Source: Campylobacterales bacterium (lineage in GTDB: Bacteria; Campylobacterota; Campylobacteria; Campylobacterales; Hydrogenimonadaceae). Taken from it: a stretch of DNA of 6,324 bases. A program made the position numbers and the translations under genes. The notes beneath the pieces are model-generated. The model was given only the letters and a program-made list of their open reading frames with translations, ran no database searches and was not told where the DNA came from. Positions 1 to 6,324 of this stretch are shown here, piece by piece. The DNA lies in NCBI GenBank assembly GCA_026986055.1, contig JALSPH010000269.1:1-6324 (forward strand), written 5' to 3'. The first letter of the stretch is position 1. Each line of letters starts with the position of its first letter.

Positions 1-285
1 GCGAAGAAGCTCCGCGCCGTACTTTTCGTACCTGCCGCTCTTTTTCCAAAGCTCCGCAGGTGTAACGAATCCTAGTTGAACCTCCTGGCAACCGGAGCCG
101 TCAAGCTCCTCTTTGACAATGGCCTTCACCTTGTCGAGCACCCGCTTGCCAAGCGGGAGAAAGTCGTATATACCGCTTGACACCTGGTAAATGAACCCTC
201 CGCGTACCAGATATATGTGGCTTGGAAGTACCGCATCTTTTGGCGCCTCTTTCAAAGTGGGAACAAGCAGTTTGGAAAGCCTCAT
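1..285 (-). CDS. proS: Prolyl-tRNA synthetase, N-terminal part (cut by window edge)
   Basis: Charges tRNA-Pro with proline in the cytoplasm. Only the first 95 residues are inside the window; the gene runs off the low-coordinate edge in frame. The start reads [18 protein letters not shown], the usual opening of bacterial-type ProRS. Class II motif 1 follows at about residues 38-70 ([17 protein letters not shown] and on through EELDGSG), then [20 protein letters not shown] at 76-95, which matches the conserved 'PAELW..SGR...YG.ELLR' block. The ATG at 285-283 overlaps the hemA stop in an ATGA (4 bases). AAGGA at 299-295 lies 9 bases upstream inside hemA, so translation is coupled to hemA. Family and start are close to certain; editing domain, motifs 2 and 3 and anticodon-binding domain are outside the window. 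Confidence 0.96.
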   Translation of the reverse strand, partial: MRLSKLLVPTLKEAPKDAVLPSHIYLVRGGFIYQVSSGIYDFLPLGKRVLDKVKAIVKEELDGSGCQEVQLGFVTPAELWKKSGRYEKYGAELLR

Positions 286-1589
286 CTTATCTCATCCTTC
301 ATAACGAACTCACATTTGTACTTGTCGACCATCTTCACCTCTGTATCTGTTTTGAAAATATACTTCATAGCCTCTATTATCGTATCGGCTCTGGGCTGTT
401 CGGCCACATCACGCAACTGTTTCGTAGGCGTATGCAGAAACTTGTTGAAAGCGTTATGTACGAGCTTTTCGACGTTTTTCTGGGTTTCAGGAGGTATAAA
501 CCCCTTCTTCACGGCTCTCTCTATCTCCGCCATCGCCGCTTTGCGCGCCTGCTCTCTGACATCTTTTATGAGCGGGTCGATCATAAGAGTCTGCAACCAT
601 TTGAAAAACTCTATCGTGTATCTGCCTACTATCTCGTAAGCTTTTCTCGCCTGCTCTTTGCGCATCGATAGGTTGGTGTCGACAATCTCTTTCAAATCGT
701 CGACGGCGTAGATATTTATCGTCTCGTCGCTCATATCCTCTATGTCCCTTGGAACTGCAAGGTCGAACCAGTGTCTCTCAAAGGTTGCCTCTGCCACCAT
801 ATCTTCCGTTATGATCGGATGGGGTGCACCGGTAGCGGAAAAGAGAAGTCTGTACCTATTTATATACTCCGCCAAAGCGTGAAAAGGCTCTATATCGACA
901 TGGTCTCCGACCGCATCTGCAATCTTCTTCGCATTCTCCATGGATCGGTTGAAGATAATGACGTTGCAACCGTTTGCTACAAGGTGTTTTGCGACAATTT
1001 CGCTCATCTCTCCTGCACCGACGACCAGCCCCGTAAAGCCGCCTAGATTTCCACCCATGACCTCTTTTGCCTGAGAGACGGCAGCACCCGCTACGGATAC
1101 GGGGTTTTTGGAAATCTCCGTAGTGTTACGCACTTCGGCGGCACACTTGAAGGCGTAGTGTATAAGCCTGGAGATCTTTTGTGAGCAGTATCCGTTTTCG
1201 AAAGCGAACCTGAAGGCATCTTTCAACTGGCCGGCTATCTGAGTCTCTCCGACGACGAGGCTATCTAGAGAAGAGGCGACGGAGAAGACATGGTGGACCG
1301 CTCCCTCATCTTCGTAGACATCGGCTCTTCCCTCGAGCTCCTCTATGGAGAGCCCGCTATGCTTGTGAAGTATCTCGAAAATTGCATGTAGCGCCGAAGA
1401 TGGAATGGAGGTACTGACGAGAAATTCGACACGATTACAGGTGGAAAGAAGCATAGCTTCATTGATACCTTCCGTTTTCAAAAGGGTTTCAAGAGCTTTT
1501 CTTTTCAAATCTTCATCGGGAAATGCCAACTTCTCTCTAACTTCTATATCTGTATTTTTGTGTGAATAACTGACTACGACATACTGCAT
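282..1589 (-). CDS. hemA: Glutamyl-tRNA reductase
   Basis: Reduces glutamyl-tRNA(Glu) to glutamate-1-semialdehyde with NADPH, the first committed step of C5-pathway tetrapyrrole (heme) synthesis. The 435-residue length fits the family. Seen: the catalytic cysteine block [10 protein letters not shown] with C51; H100 followed by [15 protein letters not shown] (105-118); the Rossmann nucleotide-binding loop [13 protein letters not shown] at 191-203 with NRS at 214-216; DLAVPRDIE at 276-284; and a helical C-terminal dimerisation region from about 310, including [20 protein letters not shown] at 340-359. A TTG at 1592 would add one residue, but ATG at 1589 is preferred: it sits in a TGATG with the stop of the upstream polyprenyl synthase gene (1-base overlap), and GAGAGGG at 1603-1597 is 7 bases upstream. 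The 3' end overlaps proS by 4 bases. Close to certain. Confidence 0.97.
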   Translation of the reverse strand: MQYVVVSYSHKNTDIEVREKLAFPDEDLKRKALETLLKTEGINEAMLLSTCNRVEFLVSTSIPSSALHAIFEILHKHSGLSIEELEGRADVYEDEGAVHHVFSVASSLDSLVVGETQIAGQLKDAFRFAFENGYCSQKISRLIHYAFKCAAEVRNTTEISKNPVSVAGAAVSQAKEVMGGNLGGFTGLVVGAGEMSEIVAKHLVANGCNVIIFNRSMENAKKIADAVGDHVDIEPFHALAEYINRYRLLFSATGAPHPIITEDMVAEATFERHWFDLAVPRDIEDMSDETINIYAVDDLKEIVDTNLSMRKEQARKAYEIVGRYTIEFFKWLQTLMIDPLIKDVREQARKAAMAEIERAVKKGFIPPETQKNVEKLVHNAFNKFLHTPTKQLRDVAEQPRADTIIEAMKYIFKTDTEVKMVDKYKCEFVMKDEIR

Positions 1590-2485
1590 CAAAAATCCCT
1601 CTCAATCATAGCTGTGACGATATCTGCCAGTGAACTCTCCCCCGCACTTTCCATCAGAGAGACAGCCTCATCTGCCAGCTCTTTGGCATGAAGATACGCC
1701 TTTCGTAAAGCTCCTCTCTCTTCCATAGCCCCTTTGATCCACTCTTTCTCATCGTCGGTAAGCCTCTTTGCATGTAGAGACTTCAGACGCTCTTTACCCT
1801 CTTCATCCAACGCTTCGTAAAGATAGATATAAGGAAGCGTCGATTTCCCCTCTTCAAAATCGTGCATGGCCGGTTTTCCGAGCTGTTCACTCGTTTGCGT
1901 GATATCCAGAATATCGTCGACTATCTGAAAAGCTATACCGAGGTTTCTGCCGTATATTGCATAAACGCCGGACTCCTTGCCTGCAAGCATTGCCGCAGTG
2001 GCTGCCGTCGCCTCTATTAGTGCAGCCGTTTTTTGGTAGATCATCTGCATATAGAGTCCGGAGTCGGTATTGAAACTCTTGGAGAGCTCCACATCCATCA
2101 TCTCGCCGATGCTTAGCTGCGTAACCGCAGACGCTACTTTGGCCGCTATCTCTCTTTCAAATCCGACCAACTCTTCGAACCCTTTGGAGTAGAGAATGTC
2201 ACCCATCATTACCGCCTGTTTGCTCCCTTCGGTAGCGTTCAGCGAAGCGACGCCCCTTCGCGTCGCAGCATCGTCGATAACGTCGTCGTGAAGCAGACTT
2301 GCAGCGTGGATCATCTCTATAACCGCGGCAAGGCGCAGAGCCTCTTTAGAGCTGCCGGCAATTTTAAGAACAAGCTTGGCACGCAGCCGCTTTCCGTGAG
2401 GCAATTTTTCAAAAAGGCTAGAAACATACTCGTTCGACAATTCAGAAATATAACTTTGCATAAGGCTCTCTACACGATCCAACAT
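1589..2485 (-). CDS. Long-chain polyprenyl diphosphate synthase (octaprenyl/hexaprenyl type)
   Basis: Trans-isoprenyl diphosphate synthase that adds isopentenyl diphosphate to an allylic primer; in Campylobacterota the likely use is the menaquinone side chain. The 298 residues show GKRLR at 31-35 (family GKxxRP, here Ala in place of Pro), the first Asp-rich motif DDVIDD at 67-72 followed by RRG at 76-78, QIVDDILD at 187-194 (second Asp-rich motif 190-194) and GKPAMHDFEEGKSTLP at 203-218. The residues 5 and 4 before the first motif are small (A62, S63), which in this family leaves the chain-elongation pocket open and points to a long product rather than FPP; exact chain length is not readable. 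It is the positional counterpart of H. pylori HP0240 (ispB-like). Start: ATG at 2485 lies 4 bases after the upstream stop and gives a usual N-terminus (MLDRVESLMQ). ATG at 2509 or GTG at 2521 would overlap the upstream gene by 20 or 32 bases and add 8 or 12 residues; the ATG at 2509 has GAG 7 bases upstream and cannot be excluded. Confidence 0.93.
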   Translation of the reverse strand: MLDRVESLMQSYISELSNEYVSSLFEKLPHGKRLRAKLVLKIAGSSKEALRLAAVIEMIHAASLLHDDVIDDAATRRGVASLNATEGSKQAVMMGDILYSKGFEELVGFEREIAAKVASAVTQLSIGEMMDVELSKSFNTDSGLYMQMIYQKTAALIEATAATAAMLAGKESGVYAIYGRNLGIAFQIVDDILDITQTSEQLGKPAMHDFEEGKSTLPYIYLYEALDEEGKERLKSLHAKRLTDDEKEWIKGAMEERGALRKAYLHAKELADEAVSLMESAGESSLADIVTAMIERDF

Positions 2486-2489
2486 GACT

Positions 2490-2924
2490 CTACTCTTTCC
2501 CTTTTTCATAAAAGATCTCACTCATACCGTAATCCTTTATCATCAGATCGATGTGCGCCTCTCTCTTTCTTTCATCGAAAGCTTTGAAAACGATCAAAGC
2601 ATATGGCTTTTGAAGCGTGGATCTGGATGCATCCTCTCTCTTTGGAAAGAGATCTATTTTAAAAGTATCGAGCCTGTACTTTGCATATAGTAAAGGCTGA
2701 TAGCGGTACTTGTCATACCTTATGTGCATAACAAGCCCGCCATTTTTGTATAGAGTCCAGCATAAATCCAAGTTGTGGACCCGTTCTCCTTCCCGAATCT
2801 CGACACTCTGCCATATATCCTTTTTCAAAGAGAGAGCCAAAAAGTGATCCCACCCCTTTTCTCCTGCCTGAAGGGAAGAGAGAAGAAGAGCCGCAAGGAG
2901 CGTACCGAAAAGGGCTCTACTCAT
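2490..2924 (-). CDS. Small exported protein of unknown function (HP0241 position)
   Basis: 144 residues with an obvious Sec signal peptide: SR then a hydrophobic core (LFGTLLAALLLSS) and a likely signal peptidase I site after LQA (residue 20), with no lipobox cysteine. The mature part (about 124 residues) is mixed charged/aromatic and looks beta-rich, with YDKYRYQPLLYAKYRLDTF at 70-88 and a second hydrophobic strand YALIVFKAF at 108-116; it has one cysteine (C55). I recognise no domain. It is expected to be periplasmic or outer-membrane associated. Its place between the DUF2018 gene and the polyprenyl synthase corresponds to HP0241 in H. pylori. Its ATG overlaps the DUF2018 gene by 8 bases and has no clear Shine-Dalgarno of its own, so translation probably depends on coupling. 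Stop is TAG at 2492-2490, 4 bases before the next start. Confidence 0.85.
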   Translation of the reverse strand: MSRALFGTLLAALLLSSLQAGEKGWDHFLALSLKKDIWQSVEIREGERVHNLDLCWTLYKNGGLVMHIRYDKYRYQPLLYAKYRLDTFKIDLFPKREDASRSTLQKPYALIVFKAFDERKREAHIDLMIKDYGMSEIFYEKGKE

Positions 2925-3198
2925 TCTGGGTAAGAATATTGGCCGTCAACTCTATATATTTGCTCGCTTTTGCATTTTCCAACTCTTTTGAAGGAAGATA
3001 GCACATCTTCTGAAGTTCCGCTTCCATCTCCTCTTCTCCCATCTTCTCTTCGAGCAGCTCTTCAAGAGCGCAAAGCCTGGTAACAAGCTTGTCGAGCTCG
3101 TTCTCCACAAGGTTTCTGTTTGCGTTGTAGACTATGTCGAAAAACTTCGCTTTAGGCGAACCGCCGGTAAAGATATCCTCTACATCATCGAAAAACAT
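2917..3198 (-). CDS. DUF2018 family protein (HP0242-like)
   Basis: 93 residues, soluble, strongly helical and acidic, no signal peptide. It resembles H. pylori HP0242 (92 residues) along its length: the start MFFDDVEDIF, the helix KFFDIVYNANRNLVENELDK at 18-37, and the ending ANILTQNE against ANILSGNE in HP0242 as I remember it. From structural work on HP0242, the family is known as an intertwined (domain-swapped) helical homodimer, used as a base for engineered knotted proteins; its cellular function is not known. The start at 3198 is chosen over ATG at 3207 because AGAGG (3212-3208) sits 9 bases before 3198 but directly against 3207, and because the shorter product fits the family length. 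First gene of the operon leading to hemA and proS; its 3' end overlaps the next gene by 8 bases. Confidence 0.93.
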   Translation of the reverse strand: MFFDDVEDIFTGGSPKAKFFDIVYNANRNLVENELDKLVTRLCALEELLEEKMGEEEMEAELQKMCYLPSKELENAKASKYIELTANILTQNE

Positions 3199-3207
3199 GT
3201 TTATCAT

Positions 3208-3212
3208 CCTCT
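3208..3212 (-). promoter_or_regulatory. Ribosome binding site of the DUF2018 gene
   Basis: AGAGG on the minus strand, 9 bases before the ATG at 3198. It abuts the alternative ATG at 3207 with no spacing, so it decides the start in favour of 3198. Confidence 0.7.
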
Positions 3213-3281
3213 ACTATTAATATTTGAAATTTTTATACATAGCCATATAAACATCTTATAACCATTTGTTATTATGGCAAT

Positions 3282-3300
3282 GCCCTGATACAAAAAGGGC
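3282..3300 (-). other. Small inverted repeat (hairpin) between the two gene blocks
   Basis: GCCCT at 3282-3286 pairs with AGGGC at 3296-3300, a 5-bp GC-rich stem with a 9-base loop. On the minus strand it lies just after the tandem stops TAATAG of the GGDEF-EAL gene, where a terminator would be expected, but it is followed by ATTGCCATAAT and has no run of T. On the plus strand it is also not followed by a T run. It might weakly terminate the upstream transcript or form the 5' end of the downstream mRNA. Confidence 0.3.
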
Positions 3301-3302
3301 TA

Positions 3303-5270
3303 TTATACCACATCTTCCTTCCGCGAGACATCTTCAATCTTATCTATCGGTATCGGTTCGCTGATATAGTAACCCTGCGCAACATCTATGCCCATCTCCT
3401 TCACCTTTTCGTAAATCATCTCGTTGCTTACAAACTCAGCCACGGTTCTGATACCGAGCTTTTTGGCGAAATCGACTATAGCCTCTACGATAACCTGCGC
3501 ATTTTTGTCGTTGTGTATATTTCTTATCAAAGAGCCGTCTATTTTTATATAGTCGGCTTTGAGTCTTATAAGATAGGAGAAGTTGGAGTATCCCGTTCCA
3601 AAGTCGTCTATGGCGATTTGACATCCAAGCTCCTTCATCTCGGTGACAAACCTTTCAACTTCCGGAAAGACTTCTATATTTTCACTCTCGAGCAGTTCGA
3701 ATACGACCCTGTGAGCGACACCGTAACTTGTTATTCTCTCTTTTATATAGACTACGGTTTCATGGTTTAGAATATCCTCCACAGAGAGGTTGATGGAGAA
3801 GGTGGTACCCTTTTTCTCTTTGAAAAAAGCGCAGCTTTTATCTACCATTCTCATAGTCATATACTGATACTGGTGGCTTCTTTGCGCAAGCGGAAGAAAT
3901 TTGAAAGGTGAAACGACCTCTCCATCCTCTTTAATGAGCCTCATCAAAACCTCATAACCCTTTATTTTTCCGGTCGCAAGGTCTAAAAGCGGTTGGCAGT
4001 AGGGTACTATTCTATCTTGCGAGAGTGCACTTTTGATCTCTCTTATCCAGTATATATTCTCCCTATACCTACTCTCCAGATTCCACTCCGAAGAGAAGAT
4101 CATAACAGGCTTGCGTAGCTTCCTGGCCTCTTTGAGCGCCATATCCGCCTGCTCTATCATAGGTGCCTCCTCTATCGTGGCACCTATCGTGACCCGTATA
4201 TCGACCCTGTTCTCTTCGTAATAGAAGTGTGTACGCTCTATCTTGCCTCGAACACCTTTAAGCAGCTCTTTCGCCTCATCCAGATGAAACTTGCCCTTTT
4301 TGATGAGCACGAACTCATCACCGGATACCCTATAGGCGCGATCCATACCGAGATCATGCAGAGTGTCGGCAAAATTTTTCAAGATAATGTCTCCCGCCCG
4401 GTGTCCGTAGAGATCGTTGATCTCCGTAAAGTCGTCGATATTGACTATAGCTACAAGAGCTTCGCTCTCTTTGGATAGATCATCCATAAGAGCCCTGCGG
4501 TTAGGCAAACCCGTAAGTTGGTCCGTATAGAGCTGGCTCCAGAGCTGAGCAGTCTTCTCTTCCACCTTTTGGGAGAGAATCTGCTTCATATTCTCCTGCA
4601 GCTCCGCGTAGGCGTTTACATTATCCTGCATCTTTTCGACAGCTCTTATGATGAGTTTTATCTCCTCGTCGTCACTTTCGCAATCGAGTCTCAACTGACC
4701 GCCGCTCACATCGTACTCGGCAAGGGCACCTGCCACTTTTTTGAGGGGAATGAGACGTTTTCGTATCTGGTATGCAAGAGCGATGAAAAGCAGAGTAGCG
4801 ATCGAGAAAAAGAGAAGCAGCAGTTTGGTCATCTTGTCGACCATCTCTTTGTAGTGCAGACTCGAATAGTAGAGCTCCAATGTCGCTATCTGCTTGCTCC
4901 CTCCAGGCTCCATCACGGCCGTCTCGACCCTAAATGTCTCCGAGTTGTCGTTCAAATTGTACGGGTGGCGCTTTAGTCTCTTTAAAACCTCTCCATCTTT
5001 TTTAAGGTATACCGCCAAAATATCTTTTTCGCTCATGATCTGCTTCAAAGCACTCTCCACCTTGTCGTCGAAACCGAGGTATAGGTTTATCCCGATCTGT
5101 GGAGCGAACATTTTGGCTATAAGTTCGGCCTTCTCTTTTTCGACGTCCTGTAGAGTCTTTTTACCGATATTCTCGAAAATGAAAAACATAGAGAGAAGAA
5201 CCACCAAAGCTACGAAAAGAACGTAGAAGATTATTTTCGTAGAGAGTGAATAACTCTTCTCATCCTGCAT
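3303..5270 (-). CDS. Membrane GGDEF-EAL protein with periplasmic sensor and HAMP domains (c-di-GMP turnover)
   Basis: 655-residue inner-membrane protein, probably a c-di-GMP phosphodiesterase. Order: TM1 (about 12-32), periplasmic sensor (33-147, resembling the CHASE8-type sensor of YfiN but not proven), TM2 (148-168), HAMP (about 169-222, P175 and DDEEIKLIIRAVEKM), a linking coiled coil (to about 246), GGDEF (247-395) and EAL (about 405-650). The EAL domain looks complete: E440 (EVL), N494, E525, D555-D556 (DDFGTGYSN), K576, E612 and Q632; spacing from E525 to Q632 equals that of RocR, which also has EVL. The GGDEF domain is weaker: the signature is SGDEF (316-320), the metal-binding Asp of the DID motif is Asn (N277-I-D), and the RxxD inhibitory site reads LGMD, lacking Arg. 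Cyclase activity is therefore doubtful; GTP sensing is possible. Start ATG at 5270 has AAGG 7 bases upstream and overlaps the YfiR-like gene by 11 bases. It ends in tandem stops TAA TAG. Confidence 0.94.
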   Translation of the reverse strand: MQDEKSYSLSTKIIFYVLFVALVVLLSMFFIFENIGKKTLQDVEKEKAELIAKMFAPQIGINLYLGFDDKVESALKQIMSEKDILAVYLKKDGEVLKRLKRHPYNLNDNSETFRVETAVMEPGGSKQIATLELYYSSLHYKEMVDKMTKLLLLFFSIATLLFIALAYQIRKRLIPLKKVAGALAEYDVSGGQLRLDCESDDEEIKLIIRAVEKMQDNVNAYAELQENMKQILSQKVEEKTAQLWSQLYTDQLTGLPNRRALMDDLSKESEALVAIVNIDDFTEINDLYGHRAGDIILKNFADTLHDLGMDRAYRVSGDEFVLIKKGKFHLDEAKELLKGVRGKIERTHFYYEENRVDIRVTIGATIEEAPMIEQADMALKEARKLRKPVMIFSSEWNLESRYRENIYWIREIKSALSQDRIVPYCQPLLDLATGKIKGYEVLMRLIKEDGEVVSPFKFLPLAQRSHQYQYMTMRMVDKSCAFFKEKKGTTFSINLSVEDILNHETVVYIKERITSYGVAHRVVFELLESENIEVFPEVERFVTEMKELGCQIAIDDFGTGYSNFSYLIRLKADYIKIDGSLIRNIHNDKNAQVIVEAIVDFAKKLGIRTVAEFVSNEMIYEKVKEMGIDVAQGYYISEPIPIDKIEDVSRKEDVV

Positions 5271-5799
5271 CTACGAACCTTACGATCGAATAAAGGGCCG
5301 AGTCGAAAGAGACACCGGCTCTATGAAGCGCTTTTCTGTTCATATAAATAACCGTCGACTGCTCTATGGTAAGAGCAAAAAGCGCACCTTCGTTAAGATC
5401 CTGAAAGTCGTAAACAAAGAGGGGTACTCCCATCTTGTTCGCATACTCTACCGCCTTTTTTACCGAATCTTCGTCACCTTTTAACATGTATATGGCATCA
5501 GCGTGCAAATTGTCGTTCAACTCCTCGAAGGTTGCCGTCTCAACTTCAAATCCTACACCTCCCAAAGAGTGGTCGTAGTAATTCTCAATCTTTTCTGCAA
5601 TTCTCAGTGCAACCTCCTCATCTTCCGGAGCGTGAACTACGGTAAAAATTATAGGCTTGTCGTTATGCTGCTTGACAATCTTCTCCTCTAACATCAAAAG
5701 TTTCGGATAGATTCTGCTCTGGGCATCGAGCAGCAGTTCATTGTATGTATATCCCCATAATGCTTGGATAAAGATCAAAACTACAGCCAGAGCCCGCAT
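5260..5799 (-). CDS. Periplasmic YfiR-like (DUF4154-type) regulatory protein
   Basis: 179 residues. The N-terminus MRALAVVLIFIQALWG is a Sec signal peptide (cleavage near 16), so the mature protein should be periplasmic. The fold reads as alternating helices and strands: KPIIFTVVHAP (48-58), GFEVETATFEEL (83-94), ADAIYML (100-106), VPLFVYD (125-131), then GALFALTIEQSTVIYMN (138-154) and a final helix RKALHRAGVSFDSALYSIVR (155-174). That ending matches the YfiR/DUF4154 pattern 'G.I.F....GRV.FEIN...A..AGL..SS.LL..A' and is the main reason for the call. YfiR in Pseudomonas binds and represses the cyclase YfiN. It contains no cysteine, unlike Pseudomonas YfiR with its disulfides. ATG at 5799 overlaps the TonB receptor stop (TAATG), with AAAGG upstream; the 3' end overlaps the GGDEF-EAL start by 11 bases. 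Family membership is likely but by pattern only; the first half is divergent. Confidence 0.7.
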   Translation of the reverse strand: MRALAVVLIFIQALWGYTYNELLLDAQSRIYPKLLMLEEKIVKQHNDKPIIFTVVHAPEDEEVALRIAEKIENYYDHSLGGVGFEVETATFEELNDNLHADAIYMLKGDEDSVKKAVEYANKMGVPLFVYDFQDLNEGALFALTIEQSTVIYMNRKALHRAGVSFDSALYSIVRFVDAG

Positions 5800-6324
5800 T
5801 AAAACGCCTTTGTCAATGTAAGCATCACTCTTCGCCCCTCTGCTGGGAAGTCATCGTCGTAGTTGTAAGGTTCCGACGGATAGCGGATATCTTCATCGAA
5901 GATGTTTTTAGCGCTCAATTGAACTTTATATCCGGATTTTTTATACGATATCGTAGCATCTGCCACCTTGCATGCAGGGACTTTATCTCTCCTGTAATCA
6001 TACCAAGCCCTCTTCTTTGTGCCGACGTAACGTCCTACGGCACCTACACTCCAATTTTCCGAGAGCGGCATATTGTACGTAACTTTGGCAAGAACATGAG
6101 CTGCATTGTCAAGCGGTCTGTCCTCGGACTTCTTGCCGTTAAGCCAGGTAAAATTCATATAGAGATGCCCGACCCTCGCTATGATGGTTTTATACTCCAA
6201 AGTGGCACCCCATATATCGGAACTTCCGCTGTTTCTGTACTGGTGGTCGTCGTTTAGGTTGTCGATCTGGTCGCTGTTTTTAAGATAGAAGAGGTTCAGC
6301 TGTATGAACTTGTCAAGACCGAAC
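5799..6324 (-). CDS. TonB-dependent outer-membrane receptor, C-terminal part (cut by window edge)
   Basis: The reading frame is open from 6323 to the stop TAA at 5801-5799, giving the last 174 residues; an apparent start at 6200 is a TTG inside the frame and not a real start. The fragment is a run of amphipathic beta strands separated by polar loops, e.g. FGLDKFIQLNLFYL (1-14), GATLEYKTIIARVGHLYMNF (39-58), WSVGAVGRYVG (91-101), and it ends with SAKNIFDEDIRYP (137-149) and PAEGRRVMLTLTKAF (160-174). 'KNIFD' followed by 'GR.V.LTL...F' and a terminal Phe is the typical close of TonB receptors, where Phe is read by the BAM complex. Such receptors import siderophores, heme, cobalamin or other ligands using TonB energy. 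The ligand cannot be told because plug and TonB box are outside the window. The stop overlaps the YfiR-like start by 1 base. Confidence 0.9.
   Translation of the reverse strand, partial: FGLDKFIQLNLFYLKNSDQIDNLNDDHQYRNSGSSDIWGATLEYKTIIARVGHLYMNFTWLNGKKSEDRPLDNAAHVLAKVTYNMPLSENWSVGAVGRYVGTKKRAWYDYRRDKVPACKVADATISYKKSGYKVQLSAKNIFDEDIRYPSEPYNYDDDFPAEGRRVMLTLTKAF

Larger units (their letters stand above)
3199..3307 (-). promoter_or_regulatory. Putative promoter region of the DUF2018-hemA-proS operon
   Basis: This AT-rich gap is the only real intergenic space in the window. On the minus strand a perfect sigma70 -10 hexamer TATAAT occupies 3307-3302, overlapping the end and TAA stop of the GGDEF-EAL gene. 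No TTGACA-like -35 box is found about 17 bases upstream; published Campylobacter and Helicobacter promoters often lack a conserved -35. Closer to the gene there are weaker candidates, TATAAG around 3260 and TATAAA around 3236, in an AT-rich stretch. The start site is not resolved. The presence of a promoter is likely from the layout; the exact box is a guess. Confidence 0.45.

Noticed and set aside
222..671. Plus-strand open frame of 149 codons (and a second at 217-639) opposite hemA and proS
   Set aside because: Antisense to strongly conserved hemA and proS coding sequence; no recognisable domain and no Shine-Dalgarno supporting it.
1590..1592. TTG start for hemA one codon upstream
   Set aside because: The adjacent ATG at 1589 has better codon, Shine-Dalgarno spacing of 7 bases and a TGATG overlap.
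2486..2521. GTG (2521) or ATG (2509) start for the polyprenyl synthase
   Set aside because: Both would overlap the upstream gene by 20-32 bases and add a short basic tail not needed by the family; ATG 2509 remains possible but is less likely.
3199..3207. ATG at 3207 as start of the DUF2018 gene
   Set aside because: The AGAGG ribosome binding site directly touches it, while it is well spaced for the ATG at 3198.
3282..3300. Hairpin as a Rho-independent terminator
   Set aside because: The stem is only 5 bp and no T-run follows on either strand, so it is listed only as an inverted repeat.
4518..4976. Plus-strand open frame of 152 codons, and another at 4894-5226, opposite the GGDEF-EAL gene
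   Set aside because: Shadows of the sensor/HAMP coding region; composition follows the opposite strand and no motif is present.
5799..6200. A stand-alone 133-residue gene starting at 6200
   Set aside because: The start would be a TTG within a frame that stays open to the window edge, and upstream codons continue TonB-receptor beta strands; it is the end of a longer receptor gene.
1..6324. CRISPR array, tRNA/rRNA gene, insertion sequence or phage remnant
   Set aside because: No direct repeats, no tRNA-like clover pattern, no transposase or integrase frames; nearly all bases are in ordinary coding genes.

Overview
The window comes from a Campylobacterota (Epsilonproteobacteria) chromosome. 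The clearest reason is the gene order DUF2018 - small exported protein - polyprenyl diphosphate synthase - hemA - proS, which is the order of Helicobacter pylori HP0242-HP0238. The frequent ATA, AGA/AGG and GAG codons and a TonB receptor suggest a free-living or vent-type member, but the genus cannot be fixed from this sequence. All seven genes lie on the minus strand, packed with overlaps of 1 to 11 bases or gaps of a few bases, except for one gap of about 105 bases.

Read in the direction of transcription (high to low coordinates), the first block is 6324-3303. It holds the C-terminal end of a TonB-dependent outer-membrane receptor (cut by the window edge), a small periplasmic YfiR-like protein, and a 655-residue inner-membrane protein with a periplasmic sensor region, HAMP, GGDEF and EAL domains. 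The genes overlap by 1 and 11 bases and are surely co-translated. The layout suggests a trans-envelope signalling cassette in which a receptor, through a YfiR-like periplasmic protein, controls a c-di-GMP enzyme. It resembles YfiB-YfiR-YfiN, but a TonB receptor lies beside it and the effector carries an apparently intact EAL phosphodiesterase with a weakened GGDEF domain.

The AT-rich gap at 3199-3302 probably carries the promoter of the second block. A perfect TATAAT lies across the tandem stop codons of the GGDEF-EAL gene, and a short hairpin follows it.

The second block, 3198-1, holds a DUF2018 protein (HP0242 family), a small exported protein of unknown function, a long-chain polyprenyl diphosphate synthase (quinone side chain), glutamyl-tRNA reductase (first committed step of tetrapyrrole synthesis) and the first 95 codons of prolyl-tRNA synthetase. 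It is a housekeeping operon supplying quinone, heme precursors and charged tRNA. No tRNA, rRNA, CRISPR array, insertion sequence or clear canonical terminator was seen.
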